Origin: Deltaproteobacteria bacterium
GTDB lineage: Bacteria; Myxococcota_A; UBA9160; JAJDAL01
Reading direction: 5' to 3'
Assembly: GCA_029261875.1 (NCBI GenBank)
Contig: JAJDAL010000042.1
Span: 1 to 64,000, forward strand
DNA: 64,000 bases
The notes below the pieces were generated by a model. It saw only the letters and a program-made list of their open reading frames with translations. It made no database searches and had not been told where the DNA came from. Positions 7,909-16,738 of the stretch are shown one piece after another. The position numbers and the translations under genes were made by a program. Position 1 is the first letter of the stretch. Each line of letters opens with the position of its first letter.

Positions 7909-8700
7909 TCAGTCCTGGAACAGGTGAACCAGGCCCGAGAAGCGGCCCTTGGGCGAGGTCCAGTCGAAGGTCTCCATGGGGTCGATCGCGGCGACGCCGT
8001 GATACTTGTTTCCGCTGTCGTAGACCAGGAGATCGCCCACGTCGAAATAATCCTCGTAGTAGCAGGGCTCTCCGTCGAGTTCGACGAAGCCCCCGCCCTC
8101 GTGAAAGTCTACGCCCTTCTTGGACATGATGAGTAGAAAGTTCATACCGCGTTCGAGCCCCGTATTGCGCTTGAGGGATCGCGCATAGGGGAGGTCTTTG
8201 TGGGACGACAGAAATCCGCCGCCGGCGGGATAGTGCTGCACGCGAGAAGCGGTGAACAAACCGCCGTCCGCGCGTTCGATACAGAAGTCGCGATCGAAGC
8301 CCATCAGAGCGTTGCGAAAGCGGCTCATTCGAACCCAGGTATCGCGCAGACCGTAGAGGTCCTTCTCCCAGATGGGGTTGTAGAAGATCCGTTGTAGGCG
8401 TGTGTTGTGATCCCGAATCACGTGGCCGCTGTGGCCGATGCACACGCGCTGGTAATTCGTCTTCAAGAGGTCGTATCCGTCGGGGCCGCGCACGCGATCC
8501 AGGCCGGGATCGAAGTTGCGTTCGAGCGTTTCGCGTCCTTCGGTTACGGCGCGCGGGTCCACCCAGCCTCGGATCACCGTAAAGCCCAGGGCGTCGGTCT
8601 GTTCCTGCACCGCCGCGACGTCGAGTTCTTTCTCGTCGTAGATTTCGAGCAGATGATCTGCGGGATCGAACCCCGCGAGCATTTCGGCAGCCTGCACCAT
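7909..8700 (-). CDS. Fe(II)/2-oxoglutarate-dependent oxygenase, putative
   Basis: A 263-aa protein. The predicted facial triad is H167-x-D169 (SSHKDLPYA) and H234 (KYHGVAAID), and R253 (KGRFSG) is placed to bind the 2-oxoglutarate carboxylate. The spacing (65 residues between D and distal H, then +19 to R) and the jelly-roll strands around them (SRVQHYPAGGGFL, GDLLVYDSGNKYHG) fit this superfamily. The enzymes hydroxylate or otherwise oxidise an organic substrate using O2 and 2-oxoglutarate. It starts 9 bp after the Wzt-type ATPase ends and is followed at once by a membrane protein. A role in modifying the exported glycan or its sugar precursor is suggested by context only. Confidence 0.75.
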   Translation of the reverse strand: MVQAAEMLAGFDPADHLLEIYDEKELDVAAVQEQTDALGFTVIRGWVDPRAVTEGRETLERNFDPGLDRVRGPDGYDLLKTNYQRVCIGHSGHVIRDHNTRLQRIFYNPIWEKDLYGLRDTWVRMSRFRNALMGFDRDFCIERADGGLFTASRVQHYPAGGGFLSSHKDLPYARSLKRNTGLERGMNFLLIMSKKGVDFHEGGGFVELDGEPCYYEDYFDVGDLLVYDSGNKYHGVAAIDPMETFDWTSPKGRFSGLVHLFQD

Positions 8701-8709
8701 CGGTGCCTC

Positions 8710-10011
8710 CTATTCGGCGGGCGGCGGTGCCAGGTTGCGGGAGATCGACAGAGGTCGATGCCGCTTCACCGTCGGCCGCGCGACGCCCGGATTCACCTGC
8801 CATTGGTAGGGAACCCGAACCAACGTGTTGATGCGCACGATCGAATCCGCTGCGGGGTGGCCGAAGCCCAGGCGCTTGGGATCACTCCGAATGCGAAACG
8901 AACCGAGAATTCGCGAAGAGAATGCATCGTGGTGAATGTCGGTCTTGGCCAACACCGCCACGCGGTAGACACCCGCCGTCAGCGGCACGTGGTCGAATTG
9001 CGCCTCGACGATGCCCGTACCCGCGGGAAGGCGTTCGGGAAACTGGCCGTCCACCGCCATGTTGGCGGAGAACAGCGGACCCTTCTCGCCCCAGATCGTG
9101 GTCGCGAACAGCGGGCGCTCCACGGTTTCCTTTGCGCGGTAGTGAAGCCGAACCGTAAAGGGTTCGCCGTTGTCGAACTCCTGGGTCTCTATTCCATCGC
9201 CGCCGTGGAACGTCACGCGATCGACCACCACGCTGCCGGTTTCGGAGGAATCGATGGGTTGCACTTCGTTCAAACGCGCGCGGTCGCCGTCGTCGAGATA
9301 GGCGCGAATTACTTCTTCGGCGCTGCCCATCAGCCGCGGCACACCTTTGTCGAGCCACAACACGCGATCGCAGAGCACGGAAACGGCGGCGAGATCGTGG
9401 GAAACGAATACGAAGGGACAACCGCGTTCGCGAAACGAGATCATGCGCTGATAGGACTGGTGACGAAACGCGGCATCGCCTACCGAAAGAATCTCGTCCA
9501 CCAACAGAACGTCGGGATCCACGTGGGTCGCGACGGAGAAGCCGAGGCGCGCCGTCATGCCGGAGGAATATTGCTTGAGGGGCGAATCGAGAGCGTGCTC
9601 GAGCCCCGAGAAAGCGACGATCTCGTCGAACTTGGCATCGATCTCCCGATGCGAGAGTCCCAGGATCGACCCGTTCAAGTAGATGTTCTCGCGCCCGGTG
9701 AGTTCGCGGTGAAAACCCGCCCCGAGGGCGATCAGCGACGCCACGCGCCCCTGGGTGCGAACCACGCCCCGGCTCGGGCTCGAAATTCCCGCCAGCAGTC
9801 GCAAGATCGTGGTCTTCCCCGCGCCGTTGCCACCGATGATGCCGAGGGACGCACCGCGTTCGACCTGAAACGAAACGTCGCGCAGCGCCCAGACCCCATC
9901 GGTATTCGGCCGCCCGAGGAAAGCGCGCAACACGCCCCCCACCGCCACGCGTTTTCCACCGAGCGGGTAGGACTTCCAGACGTCGTCGAAGCGGATCGGG
10001 GGTTCCGTCAT
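8710..10011 (-). CDS. wzt: Wzt-type polysaccharide ABC exporter ATPase with C-terminal carbohydrate-binding domain
   Basis: A 433-aa ATPase of an O-antigen/teichoic-acid-type ABC exporter. The nucleotide-binding domain covers about 5-250, with Walker A GGNGAGKTT (60-68), signature YSSGMTARLGF, Walker B VLLVDEIL and switch His in FVSHDLAAV. Residues about 270-425 form an extra beta-sandwich (VVVDRVTFHGGDG, FTVRLHYRAKE, VEAQFDHVPLTAGVYRVAV), as in Wzt proteins that read a terminal modification on the glycan before export. The ATG at 10011 overlaps the permease TGA (ATGA). In Wzt proteins with such a tail, export depends on a capping modification of the chain. The neighbouring 2OG oxygenase is therefore of interest. 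Confidence 0.92.
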   Translation of the reverse strand: MTEPPIRFDDVWKSYPLGGKRVAVGGVLRAFLGRPNTDGVWALRDVSFQVERGASLGIIGGNGAGKTTILRLLAGISSPSRGVVRTQGRVASLIALGAGFHRELTGRENIYLNGSILGLSHREIDAKFDEIVAFSGLEHALDSPLKQYSSGMTARLGFSVATHVDPDVLLVDEILSVGDAAFRHQSYQRMISFRERGCPFVFVSHDLAAVSVLCDRVLWLDKGVPRLMGSAEEVIRAYLDDGDRARLNEVQPIDSSETGSVVVDRVTFHGGDGIETQEFDNGEPFTVRLHYRAKETVERPLFATTIWGEKGPLFSANMAVDGQFPERLPAGTGIVEAQFDHVPLTAGVYRVAVLAKTDIHHDAFSSRILGSFRIRSDPKRLGFGHPAADSIVRINTLVRVPYQWQVNPGVARPTVKRHRPLSISRNLAPPPAE

Positions 10012-10790
10012 ACCACGTCCGCCACGACTTGTTCGACGGCGCGGAAGGCCCGCAGGGCCAGCGCCAGTCCGAAGACCGCCACGCAACAGCTCCACAGAAG
10101 TGCACCGGGGCTGATGAGAAAGCCCTCGAGAAAGAGACTGCGAAAATTGACCACGATCCCGACGGCGGGGTTCGCGAGATACAGCGTCTGCCAGGTCGGC
10201 GCGATGCGCTCGAGCGGATACAGAACGGGAACGGCGTAGATGAGAAACGAAAACACGAACGCGAGGATCCGGTCCAGGTCGCGCGCCGCCAATGCCAGCG
10301 GCGCGAGGATCAAGGACGCCGCATAGGCGAGAACGATTGCGGGAATCACCAACAAGATGGCGAGGAATGCCCCCGTGGAGGGCGCCATCTGATGCAGAGC
10401 AAGCACCCCGATCAAAGCGATGACCCCCACCCCGAAATCGATCAGCTTCGAAACCAGCGGATAGAGGGGAAGCGCCGCGCGCGGAAAAGGAACCTGGGTG
10501 ATCAGGTCACGGTGCTGCACCAGGGAGCCCGCGCTTGCGGCAATCCCCGTGGAAAAGATTTGCCAGGGCAATAGACCCGCCATTACGAATACCGGGTACG
10601 GAGTCTCGGTGAGTTCGAGTCCCAGGACGCCGCGCACCAGGAGTGTGACCGCACCGGTGGCGATCAGGGGTTGGATCGCGATCCACCCCACCCCGAAAAA
10701 CGCTTGGCGGGTTCGCGCGCGCACGTCGCGGGACACCAGGGTTCCCACCAGGCCGCGTGCTCCCCACAATCCCCGAACGGTCGAATCCAT
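10008..10790 (-). CDS. wzm: Wzm-type polysaccharide ABC exporter permease
   Basis: A 260-aa ABC-2-type permease with six predicted membrane helices, including GVGWIAIQPLIATGAVTLLV and VIALIGVLALHQM. The cytoplasmic N-terminus (RDVRARTRQAFFGVGW) and the MAGLLPWQIFSTGIAASAGSLV segment are typical of Wzm/TagG/KpsM permeases. It should form the channel that moves an undecaprenyl-linked polysaccharide across the inner membrane, driven by the Wzt ATPase whose start it overlaps. The gene begins 72 bp after the capsule-type glycosyltransferase. Confidence 0.92.
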   Translation of the reverse strand: MDSTVRGLWGARGLVGTLVSRDVRARTRQAFFGVGWIAIQPLIATGAVTLLVRGVLGLELTETPYPVFVMAGLLPWQIFSTGIAASAGSLVQHRDLITQVPFPRAALPLYPLVSKLIDFGVGVIALIGVLALHQMAPSTGAFLAILLVIPAIVLAYAASLILAPLALAARDLDRILAFVFSFLIYAVPVLYPLERIAPTWQTLYLANPAVGIVVNFRSLFLEGFLISPGALLWSCCVAVFGLALALRAFRAVEQVVADVV

Positions 10791-10862
10791 GACGCCCCTT
10801 CCGTCTATCTCATCGGCGGGTGGTGCCGGGGCTTGAGAGATTTTCGTTGTAGTGACGGGGAT

Positions 10863-12626
10863 CTACGCGCTCGACTGCGCGATCGTGGAAGGCCCCTCGG
10901 GGTCCTCCAGCAGAAACGGAGCCCCGTCCTGGATGCCCGCACAGATGGCGTCGAGACCCATGTCCCGCCCCGGGGCGAGGTCCGCGACATCCCGCAGGTG
11001 GAAGAACCCCATCTGTGGCTCCCGCGGCGCGTAGGTGAAATAGGGGAACGGAATCATCCAGCGGAAGTAACGCAGATAGGCGTAGCGCCGCGCCCACTCG
11101 ACCTGAATTTCCGTGGGACGCGGGATGCTCGTCAGATCCTCGAGCTGCGCGCGGTATCGCTCCGGGTCTTCGGGGTCGAGGGTGAAGCCCTTGCCCCGGT
11201 AGTGAACGTCGCCGACCACGACCACGGGTTTCCCCATCAGAGCCATCTCGAGTCCGACGGTGCTCGAATACACGAGACCCACGCTCGCCAACCGCATCAG
11301 CGAATAGGAGAGCACCGGTTCGCTCGCGGGAATCACCTTCACGTTGGATGGAAGCTCGGGGAATGCCCGGCGGATTTCTTCGTCCACCGGCTGGCGCGTT
11401 CCGTTCACGGTTTCACCGGGATGCGCGCGGATCAACAGATCGACGGGGCCATCGGCAAAGTGGCGAATCGTCTCTTCGATCCACTGGCTCATGCTCGAAA
11501 ACGTACGGTCGCGACCGAGCACCGCACCGTCCCAGGAACAGTTGGTGAACATCACCGCCAAGGGGTGCCCCGGGCGCAATCCGTATTTCGCGCGAATCGC
11601 GTCCGGATCCGCGGTCGCGTTTTCCGCCTGGTAGACACGGGTATCGGGCGGCTTGCCGGCGAGTCGCTTCCCGAAATAGTCGTCGAGCCGTGCCTTCTCC
11701 GTTTCCGTCAGCGCGATGCCATTCCACGTCAGCCATTCTTTGTCGAGAATGCCGTGAGAGGCATTGGCTTCGTGGGCGAAGCCCACGGTGCCGCTGCGGT
11801 TGGTGACTTCCCAGGTGTCCACGGGGATGCCGTTGCGACGCGCTACTTCCCAGATGGGCCAGCGCGTAAGCGTGGGACCGTGAAACAGGATCACCTTGTC
11901 GATTTCCTGCTTCTTGAGCAACGCCTTGGTGGCGGCAGCAACGAGGGCGCTCGTCACCAAGGATCGTCGTTCGATGTCGGCCCGACCGGGCGCGCTGTCG
12001 AGGTCGAGGGTCCTGAAATAATTCGGCAGGTAATGGCGCACACCGCGACCAATCGCGATGCCGTCCCAGCTGAACTCCGCCAGCGCTTCTTCCGGAAGTG
12101 CCGCGACCGCGTCCTCGATGGCCCGGCGCTCGTCGCCAGCGACGAGCGCATTCAACGTGTACGCGTCGAGACCGAAGGCATCGATCAGACGCCGTCCGTC
12201 CCGGGCGCAGCCGCTACAACGCGGCCGCATCGGAAACTCGACGGTCGCAATCTCGCAATGCGGTGCGCCGTCGCATTGGAGCGTCACGACGCGCGCGCCC
12301 CGCATCCGCAGCGCCGTTGCCACCGTAAACTCGACGAAGGGTGCGAGCGGACCCACCCCCTCCATGTCGGGAATCAGAATGTTGCGAAAGCGGGCACTCG
12401 GTGGATTTCCGTACGGCCGCACGTCACGCGGGCGCACGGACGCCTTGCGAAACGCCAGGTGGATCTGGTGCAGCCGCTTGGCCCAGGGATCGCGTTTCAG
12501 AGAATGCGCGATGCCCACGCGATCGAGCAAAAGCGACGTGCGCCGAACGATCCCGCGGTAGAGCTTTCGGGCCGCGCGCTTGTGCGCGGGCAGAGCCGCG
12601 ATCGGCTGCTTTCGTATCGCCGTCAA
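10863..12626 (-). CDS. Capsule/surface polysaccharide glycosyltransferase-like protein
   Basis: A 587-aa protein of a two-lobed glycosyltransferase type found in capsule and exopolysaccharide clusters. The N-lobe has FRNILIPDMEGVGPLAPFVE and RMRGARVVTLQCDG. The C-lobe has LLIRAHPGET, KVIPASEPVLSYSLMRLA, VYSSTVGLEMALMGKPVVVVG and HYRGKGFT, which resemble the CMP-Kdo-transferase (KpsC/KpsS-like) and Capsule_synth folds. Four cysteines (C118, C124, C137, C140 in CDGAPHC...CSGC) could bind a metal. A TTG at 12626 is preferred, with AAGGG upstream; a TTG at 12650 would add eight residues. It leads the Wzm/Wzt operon and is divergent from the sulfotransferase. Confidence 0.8.
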   Translation of the reverse strand: MTAIRKQPIAALPAHKRAARKLYRGIVRRTSLLLDRVGIAHSLKRDPWAKRLHQIHLAFRKASVRPRDVRPYGNPPSARFRNILIPDMEGVGPLAPFVEFTVATALRMRGARVVTLQCDGAPHCEIATVEFPMRPRCSGCARDGRRLIDAFGLDAYTLNALVAGDERRAIEDAVAALPEEALAEFSWDGIAIGRGVRHYLPNYFRTLDLDSAPGRADIERRSLVTSALVAAATKALLKKQEIDKVILFHGPTLTRWPIWEVARRNGIPVDTWEVTNRSGTVGFAHEANASHGILDKEWLTWNGIALTETEKARLDDYFGKRLAGKPPDTRVYQAENATADPDAIRAKYGLRPGHPLAVMFTNCSWDGAVLGRDRTFSSMSQWIEETIRHFADGPVDLLIRAHPGETVNGTRQPVDEEIRRAFPELPSNVKVIPASEPVLSYSLMRLASVGLVYSSTVGLEMALMGKPVVVVGDVHYRGKGFTLDPEDPERYRAQLEDLTSIPRPTEIQVEWARRYAYLRYFRWMIPFPYFTYAPREPQMGFFHLRDVADLAPGRDMGLDAICAGIQDGAPFLLEDPEGPSTIAQSSA

Positions 12627-12836
12627 TCCCTCACCCTTCCCCCGACGCAACCGCGGGGTTGTGGAAGCAGTTGTCCAAAGGCTTTGTCGGGACGCACTGA
12701 CGGGAACTTTAGTGATCTAGACCGGGGGGTTCCGGCGACGGCCTACGCATTCCTGACGGCGCAAATGGCAGGCAACTCGGGCAAAACTTCAATTTTCAGC
12801 CCCGTTGCCCGATACGGGCCTCACGAGGACGCATCC

Positions 12837-14144
12837 ATGCCCGAGAACCACACGGCCTACAATCGAATCTTCGTCACCGGGATGTTCCGATCCGGCACAT
12901 CGGTCACCGCACGTGCCCTGTCCGCGCATCCACGCCTGCTCGTGGTCGGCGACCCCTACGTGTACTTCTTCAAGGGGTACCGGAATTTTCTCTACGAACG
13001 CGCGGGAATCTCGGAATGGAATCCCGACGAGCCCATGTCCGACCACTTCCTCGATCCCCACCACGAAGTGTTGCAGGAGATTGCAGCGGCGGATTTCTCG
13101 GAGCCCATTCCGCTTTCGATTGCCAACAAGATCAAGAGCGACATCGTGGAATGGAAGACCTCCCAGCACCCCAGACTCTGCGAACGCATCTCACAGGTTT
13201 CCGGCGAGACCTTCGCGGCGTTCTACGACAGTCTGATCCAGGCCCTGCACGACGCCTATCCCGATCCGAAGGTCGAGCAACTGGGCACCAAGGCGTGTTG
13301 GTCCGAAGAGTTCATTCCCGCCCTGGCCCGGGCTTTCCCGGAGATGCGTTTCGTCATTCTGATCCGCGATCTGCGCGCGGTGGTCGCATCCCAGAACAGC
13401 CGCAGCGGCGAGGGGGCGGGCAAACGACCGCTACTCTTCTACATCCGCCAATGGCGCAAAAGCGTTGCCTTCGCGATGTCGCTCGCAAAATCGGACTTGG
13501 CCGGGCGCCTGCTGGTGATGCGCTACGAAGACCTCATCGAAGATTCCGACACCTGGCTCACACGCCTTTGCGACCACCTCCAGGTGGATGCGGACGCCGC
13601 AGTACTCGACCCGGCGCAATACTCCGACGGCAACGAAACCTGGCGACCCAACTCCTCGTACGAAGCGGTCGGGGGCATCTACCGATCGTCGCGGGATCGC
13701 TGGCGCAGCGTCCTCACACCCCGCGAGATCGCGATGATCGACACCCTGGCGGGACCCGAGCTTCGCGCGCTCGAATATCCCACGGAGAAACCGGGAGCGG
13801 TGCTCGACTTCCTCGCCGACGCACCGGAGCCCGCCTACGAAGAACTGGCAGCCTGGGTGCGCGAATGCAGCGCCGGGGACTACCTCGAAGATCCCACCCG
13901 ATTCTTCGCGGAGATCGCGAAGGAACGGTTGCGGGAAGACCTGCTTCAGCGTCTGCAACCCATTCCCAGCGACATCGCACCGCGGATGTTCACCAACGAA
14001 CGCCACGGGAAGCGACTCCGACACCACGCCGCTCCCGCGACGCCCGTGACCGCGTTCGAACGCGCGACCAAGGACCGCATTCGCCGGGAACTCCTCGATG
14101 GTCCGTCCCCCCGACCCAACACCGGTTCGCGGCGAACCCAGTAG
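12837..14144 (+). CDS. PAPS-dependent sulfotransferase
   Basis: A 435-aa cytosolic-type sulfotransferase. The 5'-phosphosulfate loop is at 15-22 (GMFRSGTS) and the 3'-phosphate-binding segment at about 175-185 (LIRDLRAVVAS, with R177 and S185). A further loop, EDLIEDSDTWLTRLCDHL, belongs to the same fold. It should transfer sulfate from PAPS to a hydroxyl, probably of a sugar or lipid. The ATG at 12837 has GAGG about 10 bases upstream. The reading frame stays open for over 2 kb upstream, but that part is antisense to the glycosyltransferase and is not coding. Divergent placement beside a polysaccharide operon suggests sulfation of an exported glycan, which is an inference. Confidence 0.88.
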   Translation: MPENHTAYNRIFVTGMFRSGTSVTARALSAHPRLLVVGDPYVYFFKGYRNFLYERAGISEWNPDEPMSDHFLDPHHEVLQEIAAADFSEPIPLSIANKIKSDIVEWKTSQHPRLCERISQVSGETFAAFYDSLIQALHDAYPDPKVEQLGTKACWSEEFIPALARAFPEMRFVILIRDLRAVVASQNSRSGEGAGKRPLLFYIRQWRKSVAFAMSLAKSDLAGRLLVMRYEDLIEDSDTWLTRLCDHLQVDADAAVLDPAQYSDGNETWRPNSSYEAVGGIYRSSRDRWRSVLTPREIAMIDTLAGPELRALEYPTEKPGAVLDFLADAPEPAYEELAAWVRECSAGDYLEDPTRFFAEIAKERLREDLLQRLQPIPSDIAPRMFTNERHGKRLRHHAAPATPVTAFERATKDRIRRELLDGPSPRPNTGSRRTQ

Positions 14145-14189
14145 CGCGCCTCTCGACAATCCCGCTGACGGCCGAGCGTCTCTCCGGTA

Positions 14190-14220
14190 GCTTCTCCCTG
14201 CCTCGAACACGGGGAGAAGC
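14190..14220 (+). promoter_or_regulatory. Stem-loop that occludes the ribosome binding site of the 14223 gene
   Basis: The left arm is 14190-14200 (GCTTCTCCCTG) and the right arm is 14210-14220. They pair over 11 positions (nine consecutive Watson-Crick pairs, one G-U, one G-C) around a 9-base loop. The right arm is GGGGAGAAG plus flanks, the whole Shine-Dalgarno sequence of the gene whose ATG lies two bases after the stem. In the mRNA the ribosome binding site would be closed unless the stem opens. No U-run follows, so a simple terminator is less likely. The effect on translation is an inference. Confidence 0.6.
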
Positions 14221-14222
14221 AA

Positions 14223-14726
14223 ATGAATTGGGATGCGATCGGTGCGGTGGGAGAAACCGTTGGCGCTTTGGGCGTGATCTTCTCCCTCGTCTACCTCGCG
14301 CTACAGATTCGCCAGAATTCGAAGCTCTTGACCCAGAACACGCAAGTTGCGCGCGCGAACGCTTCGATCCACTCCTCGTCCCAAGGCGCCAATTTCACCC
14401 GGGCGATCGCCTTCAATCCGACCATCGCAAGAATCTGGTCTACTCCCGCTGCCAACCTGCACCAGCTGGAAGAATCCGATCGGCGCAGCTACGACTTCAT
14501 GCTGATTTCTCAAATCATCGACATCGACGCAAACCACTTTCTGTTTCGGCAGGGAACGCTCGACGGGGAGATCTACGGCATCTGGGACGGCATCCTCGAT
14601 TCGATACTCGACAACCCGCGATTCCTGGAGCTATGGAACGCAGGTGTGATCGACGATTTGACCACCGATTCCCTGAGTGCGTACGTCCGTGAGAAATTCG
14701 AGGCTCGAAAGCGCGCGGAAAAATAG
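14223..14726 (+). CDS. Small membrane-anchored protein of unknown function (167 aa)
   Basis: The N-terminus is WDAIGAVGETVGALGVIFSL followed by VYLALQIR, one membrane helix over about 4-30. A mostly helical soluble domain rich in acidic and aromatic residues follows. The pattern 'single helix, then LALQIRQNSKLL' is a recurring uncharacterised family in proteobacteria; no catalytic motif is visible. Its ribosome binding site lies inside a strong hairpin, so translation may be conditional. It converges on the monooxygenase gene with a 15-bp gap. Confidence 0.78.
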   Translation: MNWDAIGAVGETVGALGVIFSLVYLALQIRQNSKLLTQNTQVARANASIHSSSQGANFTRAIAFNPTIARIWSTPAANLHQLEESDRRSYDFMLISQIIDIDANHFLFRQGTLDGEIYGIWDGILDSILDNPRFLELWNAGVIDDLTTDSLSAYVREKFEARKRAEK

Positions 14727-14741
14727 AAAGACGCGTTCCGC

Positions 14742-16691
14742 TTAGCCGAGACCCCCGCGAAACTCGTAGTCATCGGAGTTGGGGGTTTTCGTCCAGCGCC
14801 AGTAGTCGAGCAGCCGCCAGGGCGACGTGCAGGTAACGCGACCCGCACGATTCTTGTACCAGCTGTCCATTCCCGGGTGAGACCACACCATGCCTTCGAG
14901 GGTCTTCTCTAGACGCGCATTGTACGCGTCGTGCACCTTCGCCTTGCAATCCGCGGCGCCTTTCCCGCTCTCGAGCAAGAGGCGCAGCATGCCGAGGATG
15001 TAGCGCACCTGGCATTCGGAATGGAAGATGATGCTACCCGCATGGGCGAGATTCGTCCCCGGACCGTAGATGCAGAAAAGATTGGGGAACTTGGGAACCG
15101 TGATCCCGAGATACGCCCTGGGGTCGTCTCCCCAAAGCTCTCCGAGCACCGTTCCCTCCCGACCCACGACCTCCATGGGCCACAGGAATTTGTTCGAATG
15201 GAAGCCCGTGGCGAAGACGATTGCGTCCACTTCGAAGGTCGCCCCGTCTCGCGTTCGAATCCCTTCGGGCACGATCGCCTCGATGCCTTCGGTCACGAGC
15301 TCCACGTTCTCGCGCTTCAGGGTCGAGAGCCAGGTTCCGTTGTCCTGGAGCATGCGTTTGCCGAAGGGCGGATAGCTTGGAATCACCTTCTCGAGCAGTT
15401 CGGGATCGTCGCCGACCTGGGACTTCAGATAGTCGGTGAAGAAGACGCGCGTCTGCTCGTTCAGTGCATTGACGGAACGCTCCGGGTGCGGCCATTCCGG
15501 GTCGACGATCAGCGACGGCAGCAGTCCATCGGATCCCGGCCAGAACAGCAGGAAGCGGTACCAACGCGCGTAGAAGGGAAGGTGTTTCAGGAGCCAGCGC
15601 TTTCCCGGGCTGACCTCCCGGTGGTAGTTGGGGTTCGGAGCCATCCACGCGGGAGAGCGCTGGAAGACGAATAGCTGCTCCGCGCGCTTGGCCAGCTCCG
15701 GAGCCAGCTGGAAGGCGCTCGCTCCGGTTCCGATCACTGCAACGCGCTTCCCCTCGAGAGAATGTTGGTGTTGCCACTGCGCCGAGTGAAACGCGGGACC
15801 GCGGAACGTTTCGCGCCCCGGAATATCGGGAAGCTTCGGGCGGTTGAGCTGCCCCACGGCACTCACCAGCGCGTTTGCGCTGAGGGTCTCCCGAGAACCG
15901 TCCGCCGTGCGGATACGCACAGACCACCTGGAACTCGCATCGTCGAATCGCGCGGACTCCACTTCCGTGCGAAAGCGAATCCGCTCGCGAATCCCGTAAC
16001 GGGTTGCGCAGCGCTCGAAATAATCGAGCAGGGAATCGCGCTGACAGAAGAACTCGGGCCAATCGTGGTTGGGCTCGAAGGAGTAACTGTAGAAATGGTT
16101 CGCAACATCCACGCGACAACCGGGATAGGAATTTTCGAACCAGGTTCCCCCCACGCGTTCGTTCTTTTCGACGATCGTATAGGGAATGCCCGCTTCGCAA
16201 AGGCGGATGGCCGTGAGGATTCCCGACATGCCGGCGCCGATCACCAGAACATGGAACCGTTCTCGGACCGCCGCGGGGATGTTGTCCCCCCAATGCTCGT
16301 CTCGCGCGGCACCGCCGTCGAGCGCCATCTCTTCGAGCATCATGGGAACGTATTCGTCGGGAACCGGCTCCCCGACCACGAAACTCATCATTTCGCGAAT
16401 CGTTTCGTCACCGGGCGGCGGAGGCAACCGATAGCCGCCGTCGCGATAGGCCTGGATGATCTCCAGGGCGCGCGCGCGAACGCGTGCCTTGTCTTCTTGC
16501 GACATCCCGCCCTGGATCTCCCCCATTCCGGCTCGCGCCGGGCGGATCGAACCGCGCAAGATCTCCGTATCGCCGGTCATGTGGAGCATGGACATCATCA
16601 GCGTGGGAATGCTCGCGCTGCGCAAGGCTTGTTCGATGAACGCGTCGCTGTCGGAGAATTCAACCGCCGCGGGGGGGTGCCGGTTCACCAT
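14742..16691 (-). CDS. FAD-dependent (Baeyer-Villiger-type) monooxygenase
   Basis: A 649-aa flavoprotein. The FAD-binding Rossmann motif is VIGAGMSG (150-157) and the NADPH-binding one is VIGTGASA (319-326). Between them FRGPAFHSAQW (296-306) matches the Baeyer-Villiger fingerprint FxGxxxHxxxW exactly. Such enzymes insert one oxygen of O2 into ketones to give esters or lactones, with NADPH. The first ~145 residues are a helical extension absent from minimal enzymes of the class but common in the ~650-aa subgroup. The ATG at 16691 is clear. It is divergent from the MATE exporter, with only 47 bp between starts, so regulation may be shared. The substrate is unknown. Confidence 0.9.
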   Translation of the reverse strand: MVNRHPPAAVEFSDSDAFIEQALRSASIPTLMMSMLHMTGDTEILRGSIRPARAGMGEIQGGMSQEDKARVRARALEIIQAYRDGGYRLPPPPGDETIREMMSFVVGEPVPDEYVPMMLEEMALDGGAARDEHWGDNIPAAVRERFHVLVIGAGMSGILTAIRLCEAGIPYTIVEKNERVGGTWFENSYPGCRVDVANHFYSYSFEPNHDWPEFFCQRDSLLDYFERCATRYGIRERIRFRTEVESARFDDASSRWSVRIRTADGSRETLSANALVSAVGQLNRPKLPDIPGRETFRGPAFHSAQWQHQHSLEGKRVAVIGTGASAFQLAPELAKRAEQLFVFQRSPAWMAPNPNYHREVSPGKRWLLKHLPFYARWYRFLLFWPGSDGLLPSLIVDPEWPHPERSVNALNEQTRVFFTDYLKSQVGDDPELLEKVIPSYPPFGKRMLQDNGTWLSTLKRENVELVTEGIEAIVPEGIRTRDGATFEVDAIVFATGFHSNKFLWPMEVVGREGTVLGELWGDDPRAYLGITVPKFPNLFCIYGPGTNLAHAGSIIFHSECQVRYILGMLRLLLESGKGAADCKAKVHDAYNARLEKTLEGMVWSHPGMDSWYKNRAGRVTCTSPWRLLDYWRWTKTPNSDDYEFRGGLG

Positions 16692-16738
16692 CTCCGCAGT
16701 TTATCATCGTCCTACTCGAATCGGGAGAAGCGACACGG

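Noticed and set aside
10671-12836. Long open plus-strand frame in front of the sulfotransferase
   Set aside because: It is antisense to the permease and glycosyltransferase genes; its translation is Arg/His/Gly-rich with no domain. The sulfotransferase fold begins at 12837.
12627-12836. Possible small gene or operator in the divergent region before the sulfotransferase
   Set aside because: Only short imperfect repeats are seen; no start with ribosome binding site or palindrome stands out.
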